Shown piece by piece: positions 48,701-59,741 of a stretch of 64,000 nt of DNA. The first letter of the stretch is position 1. Each line of letters begins with the position of its first letter. The notes beneath the pieces were generated by a model. That model was not told where the DNA came from and searched no databases. It worked only from the letters and a program-made list of their open reading frames with translations. Origin of the DNA: Cardinalis cardinalis (taxonomy: Eukaryota; Chordata; Aves; Passeriformes; Cardinalidae); NCBI GenBank assembly GCA_014549065.1, contig JACDOX010000027.1, forward strand, positions 3,012,847 to 3,076,846. Direction: 5' to 3'. Both the position numbers and the translations under genes were made by a program.

Positions 48701-51700
48701 AACTAATTGCCTTTTTAGAAGTTTGTGTACTGGCAAAAGCAGATTCCTGTAACATAAAAGTACCAAATCTCAAATCCTTGTACCTATTTAATGTGTCAAG
48801 AAGCCCTAATTTTTTAACTTTCAAAAGAAGTATGAATANGAATCACTTATAATTAGACTATCTTGGTTTCCACTCTTCTTGGTGTTTATTTGGTGTATTA
48901 CAGTATTCAGATAAGGCAGAGCNGGCATCTTTGTGAAATTCAGTATGCCCTTCTCTGTCCAAAAGATACAAGAGGAGAAGGAAGACTCAGTGCAGGTATC
49001 CATCAGTTTCTTTTGGCTGCAGCATAAATGACCAAATACTGCAGTTAAGTTTTTCAAGGTAGACCTTATGTCGAAATTGAGATGGCAAGTGACTGCATTG
49101 CCACTACTTTTTGTGACGTTCTGTGGAGAGGTTCCTTGCTCACTTAGGACCACCAGTCAAAAGTAGTACTTGGAATTAGTTGGTGATCCTTGCTGCCTAC
49201 CTGTTGATTTGTGCAGAGCAGCTGTTGCACAGTNGTGACTTTATCTTGGGATGCTGTTAAATTACCTGGACATTTGATTTTGCCTTCAGGTAGAACCCAA
49301 ATGGGTGTGTTGTGGTCTTTGGTCTGATGTCAGTAAAAGTGTGGTTAATGGTGTTAAGATCTACATCTGAATGGAAGTCCTGTAGAACTTTTCACAGGAT
49401 ATAATGTCCTTGATTCACACAACAGTAGTAACTGGAAATGGACTAGATTTTGTGTTTCTTCCTTGAGTTTTGGTGTTGAATAGAGAATTCCAGCTTTTTT
49501 ATTCTATATCAAACCAGGAGATAACATGTTCATTGTATTCCAGTATTGGTGCAATTTATGTTGAATGCAGCCANCTTGCTTTGGCTCCAGTCTCCTGAGG
49601 GTTGTTCGATAGATTTGTACTTGTGGATAATTGGTATATGGGAATGAAAACAGAAGTGTTCACTTCTCGCCTCTTTGCTGGTAGTAGCTCAGTATGGAGG
49701 TTGAAGAATTGCAGAGTGTATATCAGGACCTCAAAGAATATCCTTACAGAAGAACTGGTAATAAATAAACATAGCAATTGCTTTTTTGCTAAGATCTTTT
49801 GGAGCTGTAGAAGCAGACAATGTGGATGGGCAGCTCTGTCTGCTTCCACAGGGTTTTCNGGTGGGTCAGCATCATGAGCAGTAATAATAGGAGGTTTGTG
49901 GCTTTCAATATTGGCATGAGAATCTGCCTTCAGTGAGTCATTACCCTCCACTAAGTAAAAGAGCTACAGTAGATCTTTCATTCATCCAGTTTGCCNAGGC
50001 TTGCCATGTTCAGATACCTGAATTATCTTGCCATAGACTAGTTAANAGAAGGCAGCTGGGCTTAATTTCAGGGGCTGGCTCCCAACTGGGGATTTTAAAA
50101 AAAAGTGTGGCATTTCCAACTGCAGAAGAACTATTTTTCTTTTAGTGGCCTTTATTAACCCTGAGAAACATAGGTCCCAGACAAATCATGGCATAAGTTA
50201 CAAGTAGCATAAACACTGCACTCTGCTCTTTATGTACTTAGTATGTTACAAGCCAAAAGAAAGATTTAANATATTATGGTCCTGCAGCACATAGGGAATC
50301 TCAACTAAGTTTTAATACCTTCTGCAAAATAATAGAATGTTTACCTAAAAGAAGAGCAAATACCTTTTAGATCAAATAGTAATCAAATGAAATAAAACTG
50401 TCTTGGANTATCAGATCAAGGTACAGGCACATTTTAAGTTTGTTTGGCGGCTTTGTACTGTGGAATCCATGCCCCCTGCCTGCATTTTTAACTGGGTCAG
50501 CATAATTTAANGTGGAGCTATGATAACAAAGCCAGAAGTGAAGTTGCTCTAACTTTGTAGTCTATACAACTGGGAAAAAAATCCCTTTTTTTTTTTTTCT
50601 TAGAAGGACAATTTGGAACTTTATATAGGAGCACTTGGTAATTAGNTAAGTCTCAAAATTAGGCTTGGGGAAGAGGAGTCAGCCTAGAACATACACTGGT
50701 TGGGGGAGAAAAGATGGGTGATAATCCATGATGCTGGTGAGTAAGGGAATAAACCTAGCTAGAAGGGTTAATTTGGACTAAACATTTGGTTTACTTTGGC
50801 ATGGATGTCAAATCTTTTTGTATGTCCAAAAGAACTAGATGGGATTGGTGTACAGAGCATCATTGTTTTTAATTCCTCCAACTGTGATTAAGTGGTTGCA
50901 TTCAGATCATNGTGATGCTGTCCCAGAATTCTTCTCTCCTGTATTGTGAGATACTTGAAATTCTTGGAGTAAGGGATGTACACTTTGAAGGTGTGAACAG
51001 GTAGAACAGCAGTGTCACTTCCTGTCAGTGTTCTTTGTCTTTGTTTTTATCTGAAGCCAGCTGTTATCAGAACAAGTAGAATATCATCAGTTTAAGCCTC
51101 AACTTTACACATACTAATTATATGCCTTGTGCAAATTGGGAATATTTAGCTTCTGATGTTAACCAAAGATAGACAGCTGACAATCTTAATAATNTCATNA
51201 ATTGTATACAAACAAGCATTTTGNTGGGGTTTTTTCCTGCCCCAAATCAGCCTGGCTCCTGAGGCTTCTGCATTTTCATGTGCATTGCAGTATTTCGTAC
51301 TTTTGAAGAGATGTCAGGGAAGGAATAGGGAAAAAAGGCCAGTAAAGCAGTTTTTAGGGAACNTTGGTGTTTACTTCATCTATACAAACATCACCTTTTA
51401 TTGTCTTGCACCCACACCTATGTTGTGAAATACAAAAAAATTTTACTCAAGGATATGCTCACATGCAAAAGGGAAGGCATTAGCTACATCCAGTTGAGCT
51501 GTTGGAACTGGGCCAGATTTTTCTTTCAGTTAGGCAGGTGGAAGTAGTCTAGAATTGACTTGCAAATGCTAACTGGTTGGGCTCCCTGTATGTTTAATCA
51601 AGCTGCGTTACTGACCCAGCTATGTCTTCAGGGTAACTCCTCTAAGCATGTACCTTCTGATTTTCTGAGACCTGTTTCTGTAATGTTGAGAGNCAAAAGC

Positions 51701-51894
51701 AAAAATAAAGAATTTAATGATATTTATAGATTCAGAGAAATTAGAATTGGTCAGTGAATTTGTTCTCTCAATTTAATAGCTGAATTTTCAGAGGAATTAA
51801 AAGCACATCTTACTAAAGTTCCNGGAAACATAACTTGTGTATCCAGAGGATAGCGAAAGCTGACATTGGGCTGTGGTGTTCACGTTGATGCCTT
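39779..51894 (+). other. KPNA3: KPNA3 intron 1, 5' part
   Basis: The first about 500 bases are the 3' side of the CpG island, with guanine runs (for example 39865-39892) that could form G-quadruplexes. From about 40650 it is AT-rich single-copy sequence with several poly-T runs. I recognise no transposon, exon or RNA gene. The 390- and 447-codon frames over 39085-40630 are GC-rich artefacts running through exon 1 into the intron. Minus-strand frames at 48821-49153 and 49556-49951 are discussed separately. Confidence 0.7.
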
Positions 51895-52215
51895 GTGAGG
51901 CTACCTAGAAGAGAGGCTAGACAGAGTTGAAGGAATAANGNAGGGATTTATTAAAAGGCCCTCAAAGGACACACCTTGGGCAGTGCGAGAGCCTGGCCNN
52001 GGCTCNNCCCAAGGTGGANGCTGATCCAGGAGTTTTCACACTTTAATAAGTTTTGGTCCATTTACATATTGGGGTTAATTGTCCAATTACAGCTTCAGGT
52101 TATGAAGTCCCATCCTCCCAGATTGCTCTCCTCTGTTCTCTGTTGTTTACACTTTTTGGGCCTGAAGTTGCAACGGTGTCCTTGCTTCTCAGGCTGGAAA
52201 AGGGTTGTTTTGTCT
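51895..52215 (-). mobile_element. LTR retroelement fragment (songbird ERVK-like)
   Basis: Contains 'gggatttattaaaaggccct' (with AATAAA on the minus strand), 'caaaggacacaccttgggca', 'agttttggtccatttacata', 'ttggggttaattgtccaatt', 'cttcaggttatgaagtccca' and 'ttttgggcctgaagttg'. I recognise this series as a dispersed LTR of songbird genomes, which I believe is of the ERVK class. Boundaries are approximate, and a cluster of Ns (51940-52020) falls inside. No internal retroviral genes are adjacent. Confidence 0.6.
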
Positions 52216-55200
52216 AACTAAACTGTGAAGAGAACTTGCTAACACTTCATATGAAGTTCAGAGTTATGTACTAATGCAGTACAGAATCTGAAAAATATGA
52301 AAGCTAAAACTTAAGGCATGAGTCTTGTCAAGATGGTGCTGACTTTCCCACTGCCATGGGGTAGCTCGAGGCTGATATTGCTGGCTGGCCTGCAGGAGAG
52401 TGGAGGTAGGCAGCTCTCTGGTTGTGGGCTAGCTGGCAGTATTGACGTGCTGCCTGGGTAAAAACATCTGCTTCCTCCCTCTTAATTTCTGATGGTTTGT
52501 GGACTTGCTTGCTCAAGTTGTAATGGAAGTGGTCTAAATGTGNTGATTAAAAGTTGACGCTGCTGAGGTATCCCACTTAATGAGGTGGATGCTCAGGATG
52601 AGCGCCACACTGAGCTTCCTATGTTGTTGTTACAATGGTAGATAGGTTTTTAGTTGTAGATAGTGGTCATGCTTTAATCTTCCTTCTGACACAATTGGTA
52701 TAGCTAAAAGTAGTTAAAATTGTTAAAATTCATACCGCTTACTATTGCAGCATTTGATTTTTTTTCTGTGCAGCAAATCTACATTATTAAGCGCTCTGTA
52801 CATGAAACTTAATTTTTAATTTTGTTTAAGGATTCTGTATCCCAGCATACAACTAGTCAGAAGGTCAGATCATTACATTTCATTTTGTATCACCCACATA
52901 TTTAAATNGTTTTGGTTTGCTGATTTGTGCTATAACTGGGGATGAAGTAATCNTACCAAATGTCCAGAATTCTGTGACTCCAAAAGTGATATACTTAAGG
53001 GACTCCAAAGTGTTTATAGTCAATTAAGATTGATTTTTAGATATGAAGTAGAAATTTAACATTCACAGAAACCCTAAGACTAGTTTTCGTATTTAATTGT
53101 GGATGAGATTGAGTTGCTTAAAGTAGTAACATTGTTTTAAAACATTGTGTCATAAATGGATGACTATTCTGACTGCTTTGTCTAAGGTGTGATTTTTATC
53201 CTTTTGGGTTAGTTTTGTTTTTTTTTTCCTGCAACCTTGTATAACTATAGTAGTGTTTGGGGTTTTGTCCCTTCCCCATTCTGGTATNACACTTCATGTA
53301 TTTCCTTCAGAGGATTTTGAAAAATGTAATCTTGTTCTCATGTACAAGTACAGCTGATTGGTTTTGGGGTTCCTTGAAAATTATTTTTTTTTTTTAGTCT
53401 ATAGAAGGTATATTAATTGCCTTTTCAAGTAGTTTAATTATGATGCAGTTAAATGNTTTTTATGTTAAAAAAAGGCTTGAAAAGCTTGTTGGACTTACCT
53501 CCATAGAATCTCAATGTTATTCAACACTTGAAAGTAATCCTTTTTTTCCCAGAAAGGTCTGCATGGCTTATGGTAAGACAGTGTGACAGGAGTAGTATTG
53601 GCTCTTTACACATTATGAGCACATACATCCTATGCACCCTCATATGCAGTTTCACGAATGGTACTCGTGCAGTGTATATGGTTCAGTAAAAAGGCTTCCA
53701 AATATTTGAAAAATAATTATTTGAATTGCTGGTCGTACAGCTTATGCTGACAATTCAGAATTTCAGAGGCCGTTGCTTTTTGATATCAAGAGTTTGATGC
53801 AGTTTTGTGTTCTGTCATAAGACAAGTGTCAGCTGAAAAATAAGGAAGACGTTTCCCTTCGCCTCAGGTGGCTGAAACNGAACTTTTGAGTTTCTTGTCA
53901 TCTTGCTGAGAGAGATGCCACCCTTGTTGAGAGATCTGAAATACTGATCTGATGAGTACAGCTGTATTCTGTTATGCTGTGTTCCTTCTTCCCATTGAGT
54001 GTGTCAAAGGCAGTTTTACAGGGACCGTGGCATTCTTTTCCTCTTTTTTTTCCCTCAAGGTCTAGTGTCTCTTAAATCTCTTGTCTTTTGTCAGCTTAGC
54101 ATTTTTGTGTTTTGTTTCACTTTGTTTCACAGTGAAACAAAGTTCCCTTGCAGCCCTTAACGCAGCAACCCTAATGTGTGTAGTGATTTTCTTCTTTGGC
54201 ATATGAAATTAATTTCAGATTTGAGGGAACTAGGGATTATTTTTCCTTCAAGTGGAAGGTGATAAGGAGTGATTCTTCATAGGTAACTGTGTTTGACTTT
54301 GGAAGAATATTCAGAGTAGAAGTGAAACACTGATTTATCCAACAACATCTAGCAGATCTTTTGGGTTTTTTATGCTTTATTTTATAAAATAACAANATGC
54401 TGAGGAATTTGAAATTAGAAATATTGCTCAACATCTACTTTTGACTTGTAACAGGACTTAGAGTACTTGGTGCATTACTNTGGTCATGTCAGCCTGTCAA
54501 ACATACTGGTAAATAATTGTTCCTTACATATGGTGAATTGGGGAGAAGAAATCTCTTATTACAAAAGCCTTATGAACTTAAGTCTGCTTTGAGTCATGTA
54601 TAACAATTGAGATGTAATGTTGTAGCACAGCTTGATAAGTGTTGTGTTCTTATTTCTTACTGCTGACTGGCAGTTACTCATTTTTACTGTTTGCACGTAG
54701 TGCATGGTGCATTAATACCTTGTGTTNAGAAGCGTCCTCATGGTTGAGATGCTGCAGCTGTCATCGGTTTGTGATTTGTAGGATTTTGCCTGTGCCGTGT
54801 TTTCCCTGTCTCTGAGACTTGGAGACTGTTTTTTTTTTTTATCCTGTGAGACAGTTCAGCCTTAGCTTGGGGATTAGTGTTGTGATGTANTGTTTCAGTG
54901 TTCCATGAAGTTACTGGTTTGAGCACATTATGTTGAGATGTGATCATAGTCAGAAGCTGTGGATGTCAAACCCTGTTTTAGATCCATTGGTAACCTCTTG
55001 CTAGGCTTCAACTGGTGTGGTATCTATAAACTTCAGCAGATGTCCTCCCAGCCTGGAACCTGGGAATGAATCCTGGGTTAAGTTGCAGAATAACTTAATC
55101 TCTTCTCTCTGTCTTATCTGACCTNTATTAGCTAGGGAAAATGTTTAGCCTTTCTACTAGAGTATAAATCCCTTGTAAATACCTATCAGTCCCCTACATG

Positions 55201-57410
55201 CTGGGTCTTGCAGATTGTGTAAAAGCGTGTTATTCTGCTTGCAGTGGTAATGATTCCTTGAAGGGAGACTAGCANTGGTACTTAAGACTGCTTCTTTTAT
55301 ATGCTATTGCATTATAATGTGTGTGTCTCTTCTGAGGCTGTAGGAAGGTGCTGATGACCTGCTGTATTTCTAAANTGGTTCATCTGAAACACAAGCTTTA
55401 AATACTTTCAAGAAATGGCAAATCAGGACAAAAAATTATCTGAATCATTTAGGTCTGTTTTTTGGGGAGTAAAATCTGGGCTTTGTCAATCTTCGTGTCC
55501 TTCCTGTCCCGCTCTCCTCACCTCACCCTACCAGATAATATTGGAAATTGTGCCTTTTGGTCTGCAAGTTTTAAGTTAAAACTTCCAAAAATCCAGCAAG
55601 AGTATGCAGAATATGGTGCTGTATGTCTACGTGCATTTCTTGTAATTGAATGAAGCTGAAATACATTTTAGCTCTTTCAAGGTGAGGATGACTAGATTGT
55701 GGACATTCAGAGTCTTACCATAAAGCAGTCTGTGACTAGTGTATCAGCTCNAATGGTAAAGAGGAGAAAATCAAGCTGGGCAACAATCTGGAGAAATCCC
55801 CAGTAAGAAGCATGAATAAAATTAGGTCATCAAGCCAATGTGAAGTGCATTCACGTGTTTTTCATGTACAGTCTGTGATTGCTACAGTTGGCAAGTATGA
55901 ATTAACTGGAATCCATGGGATTAAACACATTGCTATGCAGTGGTCTTGTCATGTGTCAGGGACACAAAGTGTTGGGTTAGAAGTAGTGTCAGCAGACTTC
56001 AAGCAAGGAGCACTGATCATGATCCAGCCACGGCAACCAAGTTTAGCTGCCAGAATGCACCATAGGCTCTTTGGGAACTTCAGTCCCATGTGCTTGTAGG
56101 AAGCCTCTAGCCNCAACATTGTATCACTGATTCTTGGTGATCTTGACCCTGACAAACGGACTTCTTAAAAAAAGATGCTGTGCCAGCAGGAGAGCCCTGG
56201 GAGCACTAAGACTGGGAGCCCTTAGTTTAGTGGGGGGCACTAAACTGTTTAGTAACCATCATTCCATGGAGTTAAAACTGATATCCCAGTTATCAACCTG
56301 TACTGCCTTTAAAAGGAGGAAGGTAAAAAGTACCGGAGCTGCTTTAAAGAGAAAACACTCATAGTAGGTTTAAANTGAAATACAAAAGAACACCTAAAAG
56401 AATAAAACCCAGGTAATATGGAGATTGCCTAAAGAGTATTAGAGTTCAAAAAATCTGTGGTACTGGACAACAAAAATGTCTTCAGAGGTGATAACTTTTT
56501 TATGAATCTTTCTAAAGAGTGGTAGCTCTCTAAATGAATGAAAGATGGGAGATTTTTGTACATTAAATGTGAAAACTGTGTGTAATGGAGTAGTTAAATA
56601 TTTTGAAGATCAACTTGATAAAAAAGAAGAAAGAGTAAAAAAATATTGAGACAGATTTGTAATAGAGTGGGATCAGACAGGGTGAAGTAATGGAAGCATG
56701 AAACAAAGATAAGACCCTAATGGAAAATCTGAGTGAATGATTTGCCCTTAGAAAGAAGCTTGGAGTCTTCCCNATAGCCACTTTATGGGTGGCTGACTCT
56801 TGAGTATCTGTCTTTAGTCAAAATATTGTTAGAGAAGGTTTTAGAGTAAATTGATGAAATGAGTAGTAATGTCTTGCCTGGGACTGCCCTGTATTTGGGT
56901 TTTTTCTAAACCAGAAGTATCAAACTGCTGAACTGCTGAGCACAGCATACAGTGTTCCTTAAATCTGCCCTGCTTCCAGAAGAGTGATAGGTGATAAATG
57001 NTATCATTGTCTTCTAAAGAACTTCAGATTTAGTCTCTCTCTTTCTCTGTTCAGTATAAGTGTTCTAGGGTATTCTTGCATAGATAAATGAGTACATTGT
57101 AGGTAGGGAGCAAATCTAAAAGTAAATTGTGCCTTGCATCAGTTCAATCACTGAGACTTCAAATTTGGCATGTACAATATTGGAGTTTGGAGAGGAAAAT
57201 TCTAGTGGACATTTGAGTTGACTGATTATGATAGGGTACACCTCAAACTCAAAATTAAGATGAGTAGGAATAAAAGGTGAGGTTTTAGGGGAAGGTGGGA
57301 TGGTGTTGCTAGTGTAAAGTTCAGTAAAGAGTTTTGGTGTTTAGAACACAGAATGATCAAGAAAAGGAGACTTTACAGCATTGTTTAGTTACATTTTTTA
57401 TTGAAATGCA
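52216..57410 (+). other. KPNA3: KPNA3 intron 1, middle part
   Basis: AT-rich single-copy sequence with poly-T runs (near 53218, 53386 and 54830) and a near-perfect palindrome at 54119-54143. No exon or RNA gene was recognised. The 95-codon frame at 55812-56099 has no domain resemblance. Confidence 0.65.
54119..54143. repeat. 25-base palindrome
   Basis: ACTTTGTTTCAC, one central base, then GTGAAACAAAGT: perfect 12-base arms. The left arm is itself preceded by another TTTTGTTTCAC, so the arm unit is tandemly duplicated on that side. It can form a cruciform or a tight RNA hairpin. Confidence 0.9.
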
Positions 57411-57752
57411 GGGTTACAGAATCATGGAATGACGTGAGTGGAAAGGAGNTTTGGAGATCCAGTTCCANCCCTCCTGCCATGGGCAAGAATACCTTCCACA
57501 AGACCAGCTTGTTCAAAGCCTCATCCCACTTGGTCTTGAACAGTTCCAGGGTTGGAACATTCACAACTTTTCTGGGAAGCCTGTGCCACTGCCTTACCAC
57601 CTCACAGTAAAGAATTTCTCCTAATGTCTAGTCTAAACCTGCCCTCTTTCAGTTGGAAGTCATTCCCCCTTCTCCTATCACTCCATGCTCTGGTAAAAAG
57701 TCCCTTTCCAGCTCTCTTGTATGCTACTTTAGTACTGGGAGGCAGCTGTAAT
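57411..57752 (-). mobile_element. CR1 LINE 3' fragment (antisense)
   Basis: Reverse-complement CR1 3' end: TTACAGAATCATGGAATGA (tail), 'ccctcctgccatgggcaaga', 'accttccacaagaccagctt', 'tcatcccacttggtcttgaa', 'ttctgggaagcctgtgccac', 'ctaatgtctagtctaaacct', 'ttcagttggaagtcattccc'. These are diagnostic blocks. It is 5'-truncated at about 57752. Confidence 0.95.
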
Positions 57753-58280
57753 GGGAAGAAGTGTTGAAAAACTTCAGGCTATATGGTGTCCTTAAATTTT
57801 ACACATGCATTAAGATTATTCACATATAGAGTTCTAATAAAACAAAAAATTTGAATGACTGGTCTTGCTAGTTGCATATGATGACTTCTTCGGTTTTTTC
57901 TTTGTTCAGACCAATGAAGCTGTTTGGTGCCCTGCCATTCCCCAGCTATCCAGTCCCTATCATACTGAGCTGTTGCAGCAGGCTCAGATGGTCACAAGTA
58001 TCAAATGGTTTACCAAAATTATGGAAGGGGGAAATAACATGCAGTTCTAGTGGGTGCTGTAGTGCTGGTGTCCTCTTACAGTAATGAGGACTTATTTTGT
58101 TTAAAGTAGTAGAGTTCAACCCTGTAGATCTAAAAGGAGAATTTTGTCCATGTTTACNTGAGTGAGCTGGTAGGCAGTAGGCAGGAAGACGAGCCTTTCT
58201 CACTCTCAAGTGAACCCAAGGTGATGAATTTCATGGCGAATTTGATGAATTTCATAGTGGAGATGAATGAGACAGCTTCA

Positions 58281-58550
58281 GGGAGACCTCATTGCAGCCT
58301 TCCAGTACCTTACAAAAAGGAGGGAGAGAGGGTGTTTATACAGGCAGATAGTGAGAGGACAAGGGACAATGTTTTTAAATTGAAAGAGGGTAGGTTTAGA
58401 TTATATGTCAGGAAGAAATTCTTTACTGAGGGAGTGGTGAGACACAGGTTGTCCAGAGAAGTTGCCCCATCCCTGGCAGTGTTCAAGGCCAGGCTGGATG
58501 GGGCTCTGAGCAGCCTGGTCTAGTGAGCGGCACCCCTGCCCATGGCGCTG
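58281..58550 (+). mobile_element. CR1 LINE 3' fragment (sense)
   Basis: 'gggagacctcattgcagcct', 'tccagtaccttacaaaaagg', 'ggtaggtttagattatatgt', 'caggaagaaattctttactg', 'gttgccccatccctggcagt', 'aaggccaggctggatggggc', 'gagcagcctggtctagtg'. This is the same CR1 group as the copy at 57411 but in the opposite orientation. The extreme 3' tail is missing. Confidence 0.95.
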
Positions 58551-59696
58551 CTGTGCAAACCGGCTGAGAGCAGTGAAGCTATTGTAGTTCTGTATATATT
58601 CATGGTGTGAAATCCGCTCATTTTTTCTGTCTGTGTTTCATCTTTAGCATGTTTGGTGTTTTCTTAGGTGGCTGATGGGGAGTGCTGGTATTTACTGTTT
58701 ATTGCTGGTCTTCACTGGTAACTTTTTTGCTCAGGGAGTTATTTGCCCTAACTCAAAAGGAACATGATAGTAGCAGCGAAGGTCAGTAGCAAGGATAGGA
58801 CATAGAAAGTATTTTAAAAGGCTAATTTTAGTGTGGGTGATCTTGCTGGACTGCCAGCAGTCATCCAGTCCTGTTCTCCTTTGAATTGCATTCTGATGGT
58901 ACATGTCTTTTCCACTGGTAGTTTAATGAATCTAAGGACATGGCCTTCAGTAGGCTAAAATTCTTTTTCAATCTTCTGGTCTCTCTTATCTGAGAGGTGC
59001 AGCAGNACTGTCAGGAATGCATTCTGAGTGCCCAGTGTCTTTAAGGAGCTGAGATGCCTGTGGGCTGGCTTTCCTTTGCAGTGCTTAGGCTGCAGATCCT
59101 AAGGATACTCAGTACCACTGTACTACTTTGTTTCCTTTTCCTGCAAGCCTGATCGATCTTGTTGCATAGAGCTCAGTCATGATTGATTTTGGCCAGAGAA
59201 CTGGTATAGGTTATGTGTTAGGTTGTGAAGGTTACTATATGGGAATATGAGATTATCTGATATGAGAATATGAGAACCTGGATTTACTGCTGCCTATGGT
59301 CTGCACATATAAACACCTGGAGAGTCATTTCAGTGAAAACACCTGGAGAATCATTCTAGTGAAAACTTCATGGGGAAGTTGATATTTTTTTTTACCTTTG
59401 GGGTACTTCTTGTGGTTTGTGACAAAGCTATCTGAAAGGTGTATGATAAAAAAAAAAGAGAACAAATCAACCAAACAAAAAAAACCACCCAACCAAAGCA
59501 AAACGTCACAAAAAACATGTGCATCTTCCTAGAAAAGGTTGAGTTATAAATTATGCGCAGTTTTGCATGTTTTTTGATGAATAACTGCACTTTTTTTACC
59601 TAGAAAAACAGCTGATAGAAACTGAATACCACAGAAACAGCTGATTTCAAAACTGAATACTACTTTCTTAACATACTTTTTTTTTTTTTTAAACAG
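58551..59696 (+). other. KPNA3: KPNA3 intron 1, 3' end
   Basis: Single-copy sequence with a 25-26 base direct tandem duplication at about 59311-59361 (AAACACCTGGAGA...), an A-rich AAACAAAAAAAACCACCCAA stretch near 59474, a second approximate duplication of an ACAGCTGAT...ACTGAATAC unit at about 59609-59660, and a long pyrimidine tract of T at 59677-59690 leading to the AAACAG acceptor of exon 2. Confidence 0.75.
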
Positions 59697-59741
59697 ACTA
59701 TGAGAAGACACAGAAATGAAGTTACAATTGAATTGCGGAAG
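59697..59741 (+). CDS. KPNA3: KPNA3 coding exon 2 (IBB domain)
   Basis: A 45-base exon between the poly-T/AAACAG acceptor and the donor GTGAGT, encoding TMRRHRNEVTIELRK in phase 0 with exon 1. This is the basic second segment of the importin-beta-binding domain. KPNA4 has MRRQRNEVVVELRK at this place, so HRNEVT supports KPNA3. Val to Ile in TIELRK is the only change from the human residue set that I remember. The next exon (expected to start NKRDEHLLKKRN) was searched for by eye in 59742-64000 and not found, so it lies right of the window. Confidence 0.95.

Noticed and set aside
55812..56099. 95-codon plus-strand frame in KPNA3 intron 1
   Set aside because: Free of stops over its length but without domain resemblance or promoter/splice context; a frame of this length is expected by chance in 64 kb.
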